From contig CP107208.1 in the NCBI GenBank assembly GCA_025758045.1, forward strand, positions 2,728,001 to 2,792,000: a stretch of DNA of 64,000 nt, written 5' to 3'. Position numbers and translations under genes: made by a program. Shown piece by piece: positions 26,149 to 33,764 of this stretch. Each line of letters starts with the position of its first letter. The stretch's first letter is position 1. The notes beneath the pieces are model-generated. The model was not told where the DNA came from. It did no database searches and was given only the letters and a program-made list of their open reading frames with translations. The DNA comes from Oscillospiraceae bacterium. GTDB lineage: Bacteria; Bacillota; Clostridia; Oscillospirales; Ruminococcaceae.

Positions 26149-26340
26149 GAAAACCTCCGATTCTCGTCTAGCAGGACTGACGTATACCGCTCTGTACACG
26201 CCGACATTTCCTGCGCCTGTTTGCGATTTATGTATTTTTGCTAAAGGGTGGGTCTACCCTTATAAGACAGTGGCTGGGCGCGAAGAGCCCACCTGAAAAG
26301 GTGCGGCCGGGCCCGGTTTCATACACAACATTGCAATTAC
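26149..26340 (-). promoter_or_regulatory. Long structured 5' leader of RNase J mRNA
   Basis: About 190 nt separate the strong promoter from the rnj start. On the minus strand it contains GC-rich pairs: CCGGGC with GCCCGG close by, GGTGGGCTC with GCGCCCAGCC, and AAGGGT with ACCCTT. No intrinsic terminator or known riboswitch motif is recognisable and no reading frame of note is present. An autoregulatory role by RNase J is inference. Confidence 0.45.
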
Positions 26341-26345
26341 TACTT

Positions 26346-26374
26346 ATTATAAACGGATTGTGGTTACTTGTCAA
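26346..26374 (-). promoter_or_regulatory. Consensus promoter of rnj
   Basis: On the minus strand a perfect TTGACA (26369-26374), a 17-bp spacer and a perfect TATAAT (26346-26351). Confidence 0.85.
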
Positions 26375-26379
26375 ACGCC

Positions 26380-26408
26380 TTGCCATCTTTGCAGGTACAC
26401 GCTATAAT
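26380..26408 (+). promoter_or_regulatory. Promoter of rnhA, back to back with the rnj promoter
   Basis: TTGCCA (26380-26385), a 17-bp spacer and a perfect TATAAT (26403-26408). Only 5 bp separate its -35 box from that of the divergent rnj promoter, so the two probably compete for RNA polymerase. Confidence 0.8.
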
Positions 26409-26440
26409 AAATAGTATTACCGGATCATGGGAGATTACGA

Positions 26441-26902
26441 ATGAAACAGATTGAAATTTATACCGACGGCGCGTGCAGCGGCAACCCCGGCCCCGGCGGC
26501 TGGGGGGCCATTTTGCGGTTCCGTACCGCACAGAAAGTGTACGAGAAGGAGCTTTCCGGCGGCGAGGCCAACACCACCAACAACCGCATGGAGATGACCG
26601 CCCTGCTGGAAGCCCTGCGCCAGTTGAAAGAGCCCTGCGCCATCGATTTGTACAGCGACAGCCAGTATGTCATCAACGGGCTGGAAAAAGGCTGGGCCAA
26701 GGGGTGGCGCGCCCGCGGCTGGAAAAAAGCCGACAAGTCCCCCGCCCTGAACCCTGACCTGTGGGCCCCGCTTTTGGAAGAAAGCGAAAAGCACAAGATT
26801 ACCTACCACTGGCTGAAAGGCCACGCCGGCCACCCCGAAAACGAGCGCTGCGACCGCATGGCCGTGGAGCAGAGTAAAAAGTACGGCGGCCGCCAGGCAT
26901 AA
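26441..26902 (+). CDS. rnhA: Ribonuclease HI
   Basis: Degrades RNA in RNA-DNA hybrids. The 153 aa show all catalytic residues: Asp in YTDGACSGNPGPGGW, Glu in NNRMEMTALLEAL, Asp in LYSDSQYVINGL, and the final Asp in NERCDRMA, plus the basic handle GWAKGWRARGW. Normal length for the bacterial enzyme. It is first in a short rightward unit with the MnmA-like gene 34 bp downstream. Confidence 0.96.
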   Translation: MKQIEIYTDGACSGNPGPGGWGAILRFRTAQKVYEKELSGGEANTTNNRMEMTALLEALRQLKEPCAIDLYSDSQYVINGLEKGWAKGWRARGWKKADKSPALNPDLWAPLLEESEKHKITYHWLKGHAGHPENERCDRMAVEQSKKYGGRQA

Positions 26903-26936
26903 CGCCCCCTCCACCTATAAAATAAGGAGAAAGACA

Positions 26937-27344
26937 ATGGATGGTTTCAACACCTTTGAAAAGCAGGACAAAGTGCTGCTGGGGCTGAACAGTGGCGCTG
27001 ATGCCGCAGCAGCCTACCGCATTTTGCAGCAGCAGGGCTTTGCCGTGCTGACCTTTACCGCCGAAGATACTGCCGACTCCCCCGCCGCCCCGGCCACGCT
27101 GCTGCCGCTGCTGGCCGAGCAGGCCGCCAAGCTGGACTGCGCCTTTATCGCCACCGGGCATTATGCCCGCATTGAAGTGGACGAGGGCGGCGTGTCCCAC
27201 ATCATTACCGCTGTGGATGCCGAGGCTGACCAGAGTGCTCTGCTGGCTGACCTGCCGCAGGAATTGCTGGCCAAGCTGGTGCTGCCCCTGGGCGAGTTCA
27301 GCAAGGCGGATGCCGCCGAGATCGCTGCTGCCAAAGCGGAATAA
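26937..27344 (+). CDS. Shrunken MnmA-like pseudoenzyme (degenerate tRNA 2-thiouridylase fragment)
   Basis: A 135-aa protein with two blocks similar to MnmA (tRNA U34 thiolase). First is a PP-loop-like start, DKVLLGLNSGADAAAAYRILQQQGF, where the SGGVDS loop has become NSGADA. Second are FIATGHYARIE and DQSALLADLPQELLAKLVLPLGEFSKADAAEIA, which follow the MnmA order. The stretch with the first catalytic Cys, the second Cys and the whole C-terminal half are missing; the only Cys is in LDCAFIATGH. The frame is intact, with AAGGAG upstream and normal host codon use, so it is probably translated but cannot thiolate tRNA. Confidence 0.7.
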   Translation: MDGFNTFEKQDKVLLGLNSGADAAAAYRILQQQGFAVLTFTAEDTADSPAAPATLLPLLAEQAAKLDCAFIATGHYARIEVDEGGVSHIITAVDAEADQSALLADLPQELLAKLVLPLGEFSKADAAEIAAAKAE

Positions 27345-27361
27345 CCTTGCTGCAAAAGTAA

Positions 27362-27535
27362 AGGCAACACCGCACAATTCCCGCCTAACGGCTTAAGCAC
27401 CGCTCCGGCGGCTGCGGCACGGCATCTGCGTTGCCAAAATGCTCGATAATACACAAAGTATTATCTGCGCTTTTGGCTTAGCATCTGCCGCACCTCGCTC
27501 GCCGTATCGGCACTTAGAATTATGCGGTATTGCCT
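27362..27535. mobile_element. MITE-like element with 18-bp terminal inverted repeats
   Basis: The left end AGGCAACACCGCACAATT (27362-27379) and the inverted right end (27518-27535), which reads AGGCAATACCGCATAATT on the minus strand, differ at only two positions. The 174-bp body codes for nothing. It contains a central perfect hairpin GATAATAC / GTATTATC. No clear target duplication is visible. It lies just downstream of the MnmA-like gene. Confidence 0.7.
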
Positions 27536-27550
27536 AAAACAAAATATGCA

Positions 27551-27586
27551 AAAAGCAGATGTACCGCAATAGGTGCATCTGCTTTT
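27551..27586 (-). terminator. Terminator after lysA
   Basis: A 15-bp stem AAAAGCAGATGTACC / GGTGCATCTGCTTTT (27551-27565 with 27572-27586), with one G-U pair and a 6-nt loop. Flanking T-tracts could make it bidirectional. Confidence 0.8.
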
Positions 27587-27595
27587 GTTTTGCGA

Positions 27596-28858
27596 TTATT
27601 TTTTGAAGAACGGCGTAAAGTCGAAGGTGGCAAAGTAGTCGGCCGGGGTCTCGGCACGGCGAATTTTCTGGAAGGAGCCGTCCGGTTTCAGCAGCACCTC
27701 GGCGCTGCGCAACTTGCCGTTGTAGTTGTAGCCCATCGAGAAGCCGTGGGCACCGGCATCGTGGATAAAGAGGATATCGCCCTTGTCGATTTCAGGCAAC
27801 ATGCGGTCGATGGCAAACTTATCGTTATTCTCGCACAGGCCGCCGACCACATCGTACTTGTGGTCGCAGGGGGCATCTTCTTTGCCCAGCACCGTGATGT
27901 GGTGGTAGGAGCCGTACATGGCCGGACGCATCAGGTTGGCGGCACAGGCGTCCACACCGATATACTCCTTATAAATGTGCTTTTCGTGGATGGCGGTGGT
28001 AATGAGAGCACCGTAGGGTGCCAGCATGAAGCGACCCATCTCGGTAAAGATGGCTACATCGCCCATCCCAGCGGGCACGAGGATCTCCTCAAACTTTTTG
28101 CGCACGCCTTCGCCGATGGCGGCGATGTCGTTGCTGCGCTGGTCGGGGCGGTAGGCAATGCCCACGCCGCCGGACAGGTTGATAAACTTGATTTTTGCGC
28201 CGGTGCGCTTGTGCAGACGGACGGCCAGTTCAAACAGGATGCCGGCCAGCTTGGGATAGTAATCGTCGGTGACAGTGTTGCTGGCGAGGAAGGAGTGAAT
28301 GCCGAACTCCTCAGCGCCCAGTTTCATCAGGCGGGTGTAGGCTTCGGCCATCTGGTCCTCGCTCATGCCGTACTTGGCGTCGCCGGGGTTATCCATGATG
28401 CCGTTGCCCAGCTCAAACACACCGCCCGGATTGTAGCGGCAGCAAACGGTCTTGGGGACACCGGCCGTTTCTTTGAGGAAGTCCACATGGGTCAAATCGT
28501 CCAGGTTGATGTAAGCGCCCAGCTCGTAGGCTTTCTGCATGTCCTGCGCCGGCGTCTCGTTGGAGGAAAACATGATGTCGCTGCCGGTAAAGCCGCAGGC
28601 CTCGCTCATCAGCAGCTCGGTGTAGCTGGAGCAGTCGACGCCGCAGCCCTCCTCCTGCAGAATTTTCAGGATGTAAGGGTTCGGAGTGGCCTTGACGGCA
28701 AAGTACTCCTTGAAGCCTTTATTCCAGCTGAACGCGGCGTTGACCTTGCGGGCGTTCGCGCGGATACCGGCCTCATCGTACAGGTGGAAGGGCGTGGGGA
28801 TCTCAGCGGCAATGGCCCGTGCCTGGGCCAGCGTAACAAACGGCTTTTTCTGCGGCAT
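27596..28858 (-). CDS. lysA: Diaminopimelate decarboxylase
   Basis: Makes L-lysine from meso-diaminopimelate with PLP. The 420 aa form an alanine-racemase-like barrel with the PLP Lys in EYFAVKATPNPYIL, the glycine loop in NLSGGVGIAYRP, HSFLASNTVTDDYY, and the active-site Cys region VVGGLCENND. The start MPQKKPF at 28858 has AAAGGAAAG upstream; an ATG 21 bases earlier lacks a site. It stands alone with its own terminator. The related carboxynorspermidine decarboxylase is a less likely alternative. Confidence 0.88.
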   Translation of the reverse strand: MPQKKPFVTLAQARAIAAEIPTPFHLYDEAGIRANARKVNAAFSWNKGFKEYFAVKATPNPYILKILQEEGCGVDCSSYTELLMSEACGFTGSDIMFSSNETPAQDMQKAYELGAYINLDDLTHVDFLKETAGVPKTVCCRYNPGGVFELGNGIMDNPGDAKYGMSEDQMAEAYTRLMKLGAEEFGIHSFLASNTVTDDYYPKLAGILFELAVRLHKRTGAKIKFINLSGGVGIAYRPDQRSNDIAAIGEGVRKKFEEILVPAGMGDVAIFTEMGRFMLAPYGALITTAIHEKHIYKEYIGVDACAANLMRPAMYGSYHHITVLGKEDAPCDHKYDVVGGLCENNDKFAIDRMLPEIDKGDILFIHDAGAHGFSMGYNYNGKLRSAEVLLKPDGSFQKIRRAETPADYFATFDFTPFFKK

Positions 28859-28954
28859 ATCTACTCTTTCCTTTCCCAACTAAGATAGTTGTTATTATAC
28901 GCTGTTTACCGGCTTTCGGCAAGAGCGGTGCGGGAAAATATGCAGGGATATGCA

Positions 28955-28977
28955 AAAAGGCCGCCCCAAGGGGCGGC
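28955..28977 (-). terminator. Terminator after the MATE gene
   Basis: A perfect GCCGCCCC / GGGGCGGC stem with a 2-nt spacer (28960-28977) is followed by TTTTT on the minus strand. Confidence 0.8.
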
Positions 28978-29008
28978 TGTTTTGCGTAGAATTCAATCTG
29001 CGTTTGCT

Positions 29009-30400
29009 TTACAGGGCAGCTTCGTGTTCCGGGCTTTCGCTCTGGATATGCAGGCGGGCGGCCAGCAGGCGGTCGTCCAACTGGCGGCAGGTCCAGCGGT
29101 AGGCCGGGTACAGGAAGATGCAGGCCGCGATCCAAGCGGCGGGGTTCGCCAGCTCGGCGCCAAAGTAGCCCAGCATCGGCACCAGCACGATGGCCACGGC
29201 GGTACGGGCGATCATCTCGGCCACGCCGGCCATCATGGCCAGCGTGGAGAAGCCCAGGCCCTGGATGCTGTAACGCCAGACGATCAGCGCACCCAGCGGC
29301 ACGAAAAACACGCTGTTCCAGAAGAGGTACTCGCGCCCCATGGCGACGATCTCCACCTCGGTGGTCGTGTCGAGGAAGAGGGACATGACGGCTACATCGG
29401 CAAAATGCAGGATAAGAGCCGAAGCAATGCTGTAGACGGTGGCGATCAGCAGTGCGCTGGTAACGCCTTTGCGCACGCGGTCCATCCGGGCGGCCCCCAG
29501 GTTCTGGCCCGAGTAGGTGGCCATGGCCGTGCCGACGCTCTCCAGCGGGACGGTCAGCAGGTTCATCGTCTTGCTGGCGGCGGTGACGGCGGCGACAGCC
29601 GTGCTGCCCAGCACATTGACGGCCCACTGCATGATAACGCTGCCGATGGCCGTGATGCTGCACTGCAGGCCCATCGGCACGCCGATGCCCATCAGGCGGA
29701 TGCAGGCGCGCTTGCTGAAGGCGAGCTCGCCTTTCTGCATATGCAGCACCTCAAACTTGCGGCACAGGAAGCCGAAGCTGACCACGCCGGAGATGGCCTG
29801 GGAAATATCGGTGGCCAGCGCTGCGCCGAGGATTCCCATCTTGAACGGCACGATGAACAAAAGATCCAGGCCGATGTTCAGAGCGCTGGTCAGGATCAGG
29901 AAGTACAGCGGTGTTTTGCTGTCGCCCAGGGCGCGCATGATACTGGCGACCATGTTGTACAAAAAGATGAACGGGATGCTGGCGAAGATCCAGCCAATAT
30001 AGATGACCGCACCGTCCAGGATGTCCTCAGGCGTCTGCATCAGCACCAGCAGCGGGCGGGTCAGGGTCACCGTGGTGATGGTAAGCACTACGCTGAATGC
30101 GATGCACAGCCAGGCGGCATTAGCCACATGGCGGCGCAGGTCGCTGTAATCCCGTGCGCCGAACAGCTGAGCGATGGGGATGGCAAAACCATTGCAGATG
30201 CCAATGACGAAGCCCAGGATCAGATAGTTGATGGAGCCGGTGGAGCCGACCGACGCCAGCGCACTGACGCCGCAGAAACGGCCTACGATGATGGTATCTG
30301 CCAGCGCGTAAAACTGCTGGAACAGATTGCCCAGCACAAGCGGCAGGGTGAAGAACAGGATCACTTTCAGCGGATTGCCGCCGGTAAGGTCTTTTGTCAT
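29009..30400 (-). CDS. MATE-family multidrug/metabolite exporter
   Basis: A 463-aa polytopic membrane protein with about 12 hydrophobic segments and MATE signatures (LPLVLGNLFQQFYALADTIIVGRFCG near the N terminus, and SVGTAMATYSGQNLGAAR near the middle). These transporters expel cationic compounds with Na+ or H+. The start at 30400 was preferred over one 12 codons upstream because MTKDLTGGNP is the usual family beginning. Single-gene unit with its own promoter and terminator. Substrate unknown. Confidence 0.9.
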   Translation of the reverse strand: MTKDLTGGNPLKVILFFTLPLVLGNLFQQFYALADTIIVGRFCGVSALASVGSTGSINYLILGFVIGICNGFAIPIAQLFGARDYSDLRRHVANAAWLCIAFSVVLTITTVTLTRPLLVLMQTPEDILDGAVIYIGWIFASIPFIFLYNMVASIMRALGDSKTPLYFLILTSALNIGLDLLFIVPFKMGILGAALATDISQAISGVVSFGFLCRKFEVLHMQKGELAFSKRACIRLMGIGVPMGLQCSITAIGSVIMQWAVNVLGSTAVAAVTAASKTMNLLTVPLESVGTAMATYSGQNLGAARMDRVRKGVTSALLIATVYSIASALILHFADVAVMSLFLDTTTEVEIVAMGREYLFWNSVFFVPLGALIVWRYSIQGLGFSTLAMMAGVAEMIARTAVAIVLVPMLGYFGAELANPAAWIAACIFLYPAYRWTCRQLDDRLLAARLHIQSESPEHEAAL

Positions 30401-30481
30401 AGTGCGTTTATTCCCTCTATACTCTCTACTTTCCAAAATGCGTTCTCTATCACGGCGGCCCTTATAAATACCGCGGCTGCT

Positions 30482-30509
30482 ATTATAGCACGCGCGGCGG
30501 CAAAATCAA
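30482..30509 (-). promoter_or_regulatory. Promoter of the MATE gene
   Basis: On the minus strand TTGATT (30504-30509), a 16-bp spacer and a perfect TATAAT (30482-30487). Confidence 0.6.
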
Positions 30510-30546
30510 GGGGTGAAACCATGCAAATTTTGCGTTTTTTCGCAAG

Positions 30547-30579
30547 AAAACCGCCCTGCAGAGAACACTGCAGAGCGGT
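30547..30579 (-). terminator. Terminator of the polar amino-acid ABC operon
   Basis: An 11-bp stem CCGCTCTGCAG / CTGCAGGGCGG with one mismatch, followed by TTTT on the minus strand. Confidence 0.75.
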
Positions 30580-30615
30580 GTGGTTGCTGTAGGCTGTCAG
30601 GCGGCCGGTTCCCTG

Positions 30616-31479
30616 TTAGTCGTTGGAGGAAATGTCGGTGCCGAAGTACTTCTCGCTCAGATCTTTCAGCTGGCCGGAGGCACGCAGCTCGTCAATGGCG
30701 GTGTTAATAGCCTCACGCAGGGTGGCGGTCTCGTCGCCCTTGCGCAGCGGGATAGCAACCTCGTTGGCGTCCTGGGTCAGGACTGCGATCTTGACGTTGG
30801 CGTCGGGATGCTCTTTGGTGTAGTCGTAGAAGGTAACCTCAGCATTCAGGGTAGCATCGATGCGGCCGCTGTTCAGCAGTTCGAAGGTCTGGTTCAGGTC
30901 GTCCACGCCGGTAACGTCGGCGCCGTACTGCTCAGCCAGCTGGGCGTAGGTGCTGGAGATGGTGTTGGCGGTCTTTTTGTCCTTCAGATCTTCCAGGCTG
31001 TTGATGGTGTCGTTATCCCCCTTGGTGATGACGGCGGTGCGGTTGTAGGCGTACGGCTCGGAGAAGTCGTATTTCTCGGCGCGCTCCTCGGTGATGTCCA
31101 CGCCGTTGACCATGATGTCGTAACGGCCAGCGTCCAGACCGGCCAGCAGGCCGTCCCACTCGCCCTCGATGAACTCCGGCTCAACGCCCAGCTTCTCGGC
31201 GATCAGGGTAGCAACTTCCACGTCATAGCCGACGAGGTTGTCGTTTTCATCGTGGTAGGTCCAGGGGGCCCAGGTGCCCTCCATGGCGACGGTGATGGTG
31301 CCGCGCTCCCGGATCTGGCTCAGCAGGTCGGCAGAAGCAGCGGTATCGGTGGTGGCGCTGTCGGCGGCGGAATCAGCAGCCGGGGCAGCGGAAGAAGCGG
31401 CAGAGCTGCCGCAGCCAGCCAGCACGGCGGCGGAAATAGCGGCGGTCAGGGCCAGGGCGGTGATCTTTTTACGGTTCAT
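30616..31479 (-). CDS. Amino-acid ABC transporter substrate-binding lipoprotein
   Basis: A 287-aa lipoprotein with signal peptide and lipobox LAGC (Cys at about 22), a Ser/Ala-rich tether and a periplasmic-binding-protein class 3 domain (ITVAMEGTWAPWTYHD; GYDVEVATLIAEKLG). The segment DIMVNGVDITEERAEKYDFSEPY resembles cystine-binding relatives (FliY/TcyJ), so cystine is the first guess; other polar amino acids remain possible. It is the last gene of permease-ATPase-binding protein. Confidence 0.88.
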   Translation of the reverse strand: MNRKKITALALTAAISAAVLAGCGSSAASSAAPAADSAADSATTDTAASADLLSQIRERGTITVAMEGTWAPWTYHDENDNLVGYDVEVATLIAEKLGVEPEFIEGEWDGLLAGLDAGRYDIMVNGVDITEERAEKYDFSEPYAYNRTAVITKGDNDTINSLEDLKDKKTANTISSTYAQLAEQYGADVTGVDDLNQTFELLNSGRIDATLNAEVTFYDYTKEHPDANVKIAVLTQDANEVAIPLRKGDETATLREAINTAIDELRASGQLKDLSEKYFGTDISSND

Positions 31480-32225
31480 CAGGTAAAACTCCTTTGTTTG
31501 TAATTCTGCAGGAACTCCCGGGTGCGGGGCTGCTGCGGGTTGGTGAAGAAAGTTTCGGCGTCGGCCTGCTCCACGATGACGCCGGCGTCCATAAAGACAA
31601 CGCGGTTGGCCACATGGCGGGCGAAGTCCATCTCGTGGGTGACGACCAGCATCGTGCGCCCCTCATCGGCCAAACGGCGCATGACGGTCAGCACCTCGCC
31701 GGTCAGCTCGGGGTCGAGGGCCGAGGTCGGCTCGTCGAAATAGAGGATCTCCGGGTCGTAAGCAATGGCGCGGGCAATGGCCACGCGCTGCTGCTGGCCG
31801 CCGGAAAGCTGGCTGGGATAGTGGTCGCAGCGGTCCCCCATGCCGACTTTATCCAGCGCGGCACGGGCGATCTCGTCGGCCTGGTGCTTGTCCATCTTGC
31901 GGGCAATGACAAGGCCCTCGGTCACGTTTTGCAGCGCGGTCTTGTTGGCGAACAGGTTGTAGTTTTGGAACACAAAACCGGTGCGGCGGCGCAGGGCGTG
32001 AATCTGGGCGTGGGTGATGCGGCTCAGCTCTACCTGCTGGCCGTCAAAGACCATGGTGCCCGCATCGGCATGCTCCAAAAAGTTCATGCAGCGCAGAAGC
32101 GTTGTTTTGCCGCTGCCGCTGGAGCCGAGGACGGCCACGACATCGCCCTTCTGGATATTGAGATTGATGCCCCTTAAGACATGCAGGTCACCGAAGGATT
32201 TTTGCAGATCATGGATTTCCAGCAT
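31479..32225 (-). CDS. Amino-acid ABC transporter ATP-binding protein
   Basis: A 248-aa ATPase of the GlnQ/TcyN class. Walker A GSSGSGKTTLLR, signature LSGGQQQRVAIARA, Walker B EILYFDEPTSALDPE and switch His in VVTHEMDFAR are all intact. Its last base is the first base of the binding-protein gene start region, so the genes are coupled. It energises uptake by the neighbouring permease. Confidence 0.94.
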   Translation of the reverse strand: MLEIHDLQKSFGDLHVLRGINLNIQKGDVVAVLGSSGSGKTTLLRCMNFLEHADAGTMVFDGQQVELSRITHAQIHALRRRTGFVFQNYNLFANKTALQNVTEGLVIARKMDKHQADEIARAALDKVGMGDRCDHYPSQLSGGQQQRVAIARAIAYDPEILYFDEPTSALDPELTGEVLTVMRRLADEGRTMLVVTHEMDFARHVANRVVFMDAGVIVEQADAETFFTNPQQPRTREFLQNYKQRSFT

Positions 32226-32229
32226 CGTA

Positions 32230-32904
32230 TCAACTCCTTTGTGCGCCGCGGCGGTTCAGCAGCTTCTCGCCCCAGGCCTGCACGCGGGTCAGCACCGTGC
32301 AGAACAGCAGGTAGACAAGGCCGACCTCCAGATAGAGGGCCAGCGGCTCGTAGGTGCGGGCGACGATGCGCTGGGTGGTCATGAACATTTCGGTCACGGT
32401 GATATTGGCCGCCAGAGAGGTATCCTTGACCATGGCGATCAGGGAGTTGGCCAGCGTGGGGAACGCCGTGCGCAGGGCTTGCGGCAGGATGATGCGCCAC
32501 ATGATCTGCATGTAGCTCATGCCCACGCACTGCCCTGCTTCCAGCTGGCCCTTGGGCACCGATTCCAGCGCCGCGCGGATAGTCTCGGCACCGTAAGCAC
32601 CCTCGTTGATGGAAAACACCAGCACCGCCGCAGGGAACGGCTCGATGAGGATGCCGACACCCGGCAGGCCGTAGAACACTACAAACAGCTGCACCAGAAT
32701 GGGCGTACCGCGGATGATCCAGATGTACAGGCGGGCCAGCTTGGTAAGTACCGGCACCTGGGCAAACTGCACCAGCGCCACCGCCACGGAGATGACAAGA
32801 GAAATAGAAAAGGACAGCGCCGTCAACGGGATGGTGACGGTAATGCCAGGGATCAGGATCTTAAAAAAGGAATCCGCCAATATCTGGGCAAGGCGTTCTG
32901 TCAT
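32230..32904 (-). CDS. Amino-acid ABC transporter permease
   Basis: A 224-aa membrane protein of the HisM/GlnP type with about five helices and the EAA loop GQCVGMSYMQIMWRIILPQALR that contacts the ATPase. WIIRGTPILVQLFVVFYGLP is typical of cystine and other polar amino-acid importers. It is the first gene of the three-gene operon, behind a consensus promoter and 4 bp before the ATPase gene. Confidence 0.92.
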   Translation of the reverse strand: MTERLAQILADSFFKILIPGITVTIPLTALSFSISLVISVAVALVQFAQVPVLTKLARLYIWIIRGTPILVQLFVVFYGLPGVGILIEPFPAAVLVFSINEGAYGAETIRAALESVPKGQLEAGQCVGMSYMQIMWRIILPQALRTAFPTLANSLIAMVKDTSLAANITVTEMFMTTQRIVARTYEPLALYLEVGLVYLLFCTVLTRVQAWGEKLLNRRGAQRS

Positions 32905-32973
32905 GATGGGGATGTTCCCTCCTTGGGGTTTTATTTCCTACTTTTTCAGTATGCTTGCAAAATCAACTGCTCT

Positions 32974-33002
32974 ATCATACATGCAGCCGTCGGGTTTGTC
33001 AA
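32974..33002 (-). promoter_or_regulatory. Promoter of the amino-acid ABC operon
   Basis: On the minus strand a perfect TTGACA (32997-33002), a 17-bp spacer and TATGAT (32974-32979). No recognised riboswitch follows in the 70-nt leader. Confidence 0.8.
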
Positions 33003-33113
33003 GGCCGCAGGTCTTCAACCTGCCATAAAACTATAACATGGAACCGAGGTTTAAGTTCAAGCAACATTTTTGCTGTTTTTGTTTAATTTTTGCAGTGTCT
33101 CTCCCTCATACAC

Positions 33114-33143
33114 AAAAAGCCTGCGACAGGAAACCTGTCGCAG
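33114..33143 (-). terminator. Former terminator of tRNA-Thr, now left outside the element
   Basis: A perfect 10-bp stem CTGCGACAGG / CCTGTCGCAG with a 3-nt loop and a T-run on the minus strand. It lies just beyond the displaced 3' half of the tRNA gene, where the original tRNA terminator would be before insertion. Confidence 0.75.
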
Positions 33144-33153
33144 ACTTTTACGC

Positions 33154-33201
33154 TTGGAGCTGGTAGCCAGACTTGAACTGGCGACCTGCTGATTACGAAT
33201 C
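33154..33201. repeat. attL: displaced 3' half of tRNA-Thr(CGT), 48-bp direct repeat
   Basis: These 48 bp are identical to 42478-42525. On the minus strand they run from the 5' side of the anticodon loop to the encoded CCA of tRNA-Thr. The copy lacks the 5' half of the tRNA, so it is the remnant created when the element integrated. Confidence 0.93.
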
Positions 33202-33305
33202 GCCGTTTCTTCGCGTTGTGTCGTTAAATAATGTGCAATATTTTGCGATATTATGACAATCTGTGTTGAGTGTCGTTTAGTCACTTTTAGTAGTTTTTAA
33301 TAGAA

Positions 33306-33327
33306 TTATGCCCAAATTATGACCATT
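33306..33327 (+). repeat. Left arm-type integrase binding site candidate
   Basis: A 22-bp sequence present identically, in the same orientation, at 42378-42399. Each copy has two tandem near-identical 11-mers, (A)TTATGCCCAA and ATTATGACCAT. The two copies are the same distance class from the two att cores (about 105 and 79 bp), as expected for arm sites bound by the N-terminal domain of Tn916-type integrases. Confidence 0.6.
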
Positions 33328-33350
33328 TCAGCAGTCCCATAAATGGGAAA

Positions 33351-33370
33351 AGCGCCCCGCTAAGGGCGCT
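33351..33370 (-). terminator. Terminator of the leftmost element genes
   Basis: A 7-bp stem AGCGCCC / GGGCGCT with a 6-nt loop, followed by TTTTCCC on the minus strand. It is downstream of the 42-aa gene. Confidence 0.65.
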
Positions 33371-33416
33371 CTGCCTGTTATGGGTTCTTCCCGCCGGGGG
33401 TGTTGGCGCACGGTGG

Positions 33417-33545
33417 TCAATTTTTCGGGGTGTACTGGGCGATGATTTCCTGCGCACCTGCCACAAACACTGCCATTTGGTCAGAGGTAAAGGTCAGCAG
33501 TATGGATACTAAGTATTCAATGGTTTCCGATTCTTTATCAATCAT
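33417..33545 (-). CDS. Small element protein, 42 aa, unknown
   Basis: Begins MIDKESETIEYLVSILLTFT and ends AQEIIAQYTPKN. GGAGG lies eight bases upstream of the ATG at 33545, inside the end of the 56-aa gene, whose stop overlaps this start by 8 bp; the two are translationally coupled. The whole protein is predicted to be two helices, with a hydrophobic face (VSILLTFTSDQMAVFVAG). No family recognised. Confidence 0.55.
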   Translation of the reverse strand: MIDKESETIEYLVSILLTFTSDQMAVFVAGAQEIIAQYTPKN

Positions 33546-33708
33546 TACAAGCGCCTCCATTCTTTGCCGCTTGGCGACGGGCTTTTTCTTCCTCGCACAG
33601 TTCAAGCAGACATTCAAGCTCTTTTTTACTCATTTCGTCAAGAGCTGCATCAATGCTGTTCCCTGTTGCTGCTAACGAAAGAACCTTCACAATTTTAGTG
33701 TAATCCAT
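33538..33708 (-). CDS. Small element protein, 56 aa, unknown
   Basis: Begins MDYTKIVKVLSLAATGNSID; the rest is a charged helix (LDEMSKKELECLLELCEEEKARRQAAK). GCGAGG precedes the ATG at 33708. It overlaps the next gene by 8 bp. The helical, acidic-then-basic character suggests a protein-binding peptide; no family recognised. Confidence 0.55.
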   Translation of the reverse strand: MDYTKIVKVLSLAATGNSIDAALDEMSKKELECLLELCEEEKARRQAAKNGGACND

Positions 33709-33764
33709 TTTTAATACCTCGCAAGCCCGTCAAGCCTGATAGCGCAGCTTTGTTTATTCGTTTG

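Larger units (their letters stand above)
33202..33416. other. AT-rich left arm of the element, no gene
   Basis: No supported gene. The stretch next to attL is AT-rich with an ATATTTTGCGATAT near-palindrome and GTGTCGTT at 33218-33225 and again at 33270-33277. It also contains an integrase arm-type repeat and a terminator, listed separately. This is what the left arm of a phage-type attachment site would look like. Confidence 0.5.

Noticed and set aside
21673..26244. A 1523-codon open frame on the plus strand across rplI, gdpP and rnj
   Set aside because: It is antisense to three clear genes. GC-rich third positions remove stop codons from the opposite strand; the translation has no domain pattern.
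26149..26340. RNase J leader as a known riboswitch or 6S RNA
   Set aside because: No match to remembered riboswitch cores and no terminator; kept only as an unexplained leader.
33057..33284. A 75-codon minus-strand frame across attL
   Set aside because: It runs through the displaced tRNA half and the old terminator, has no ribosome site and no protein-like pattern.
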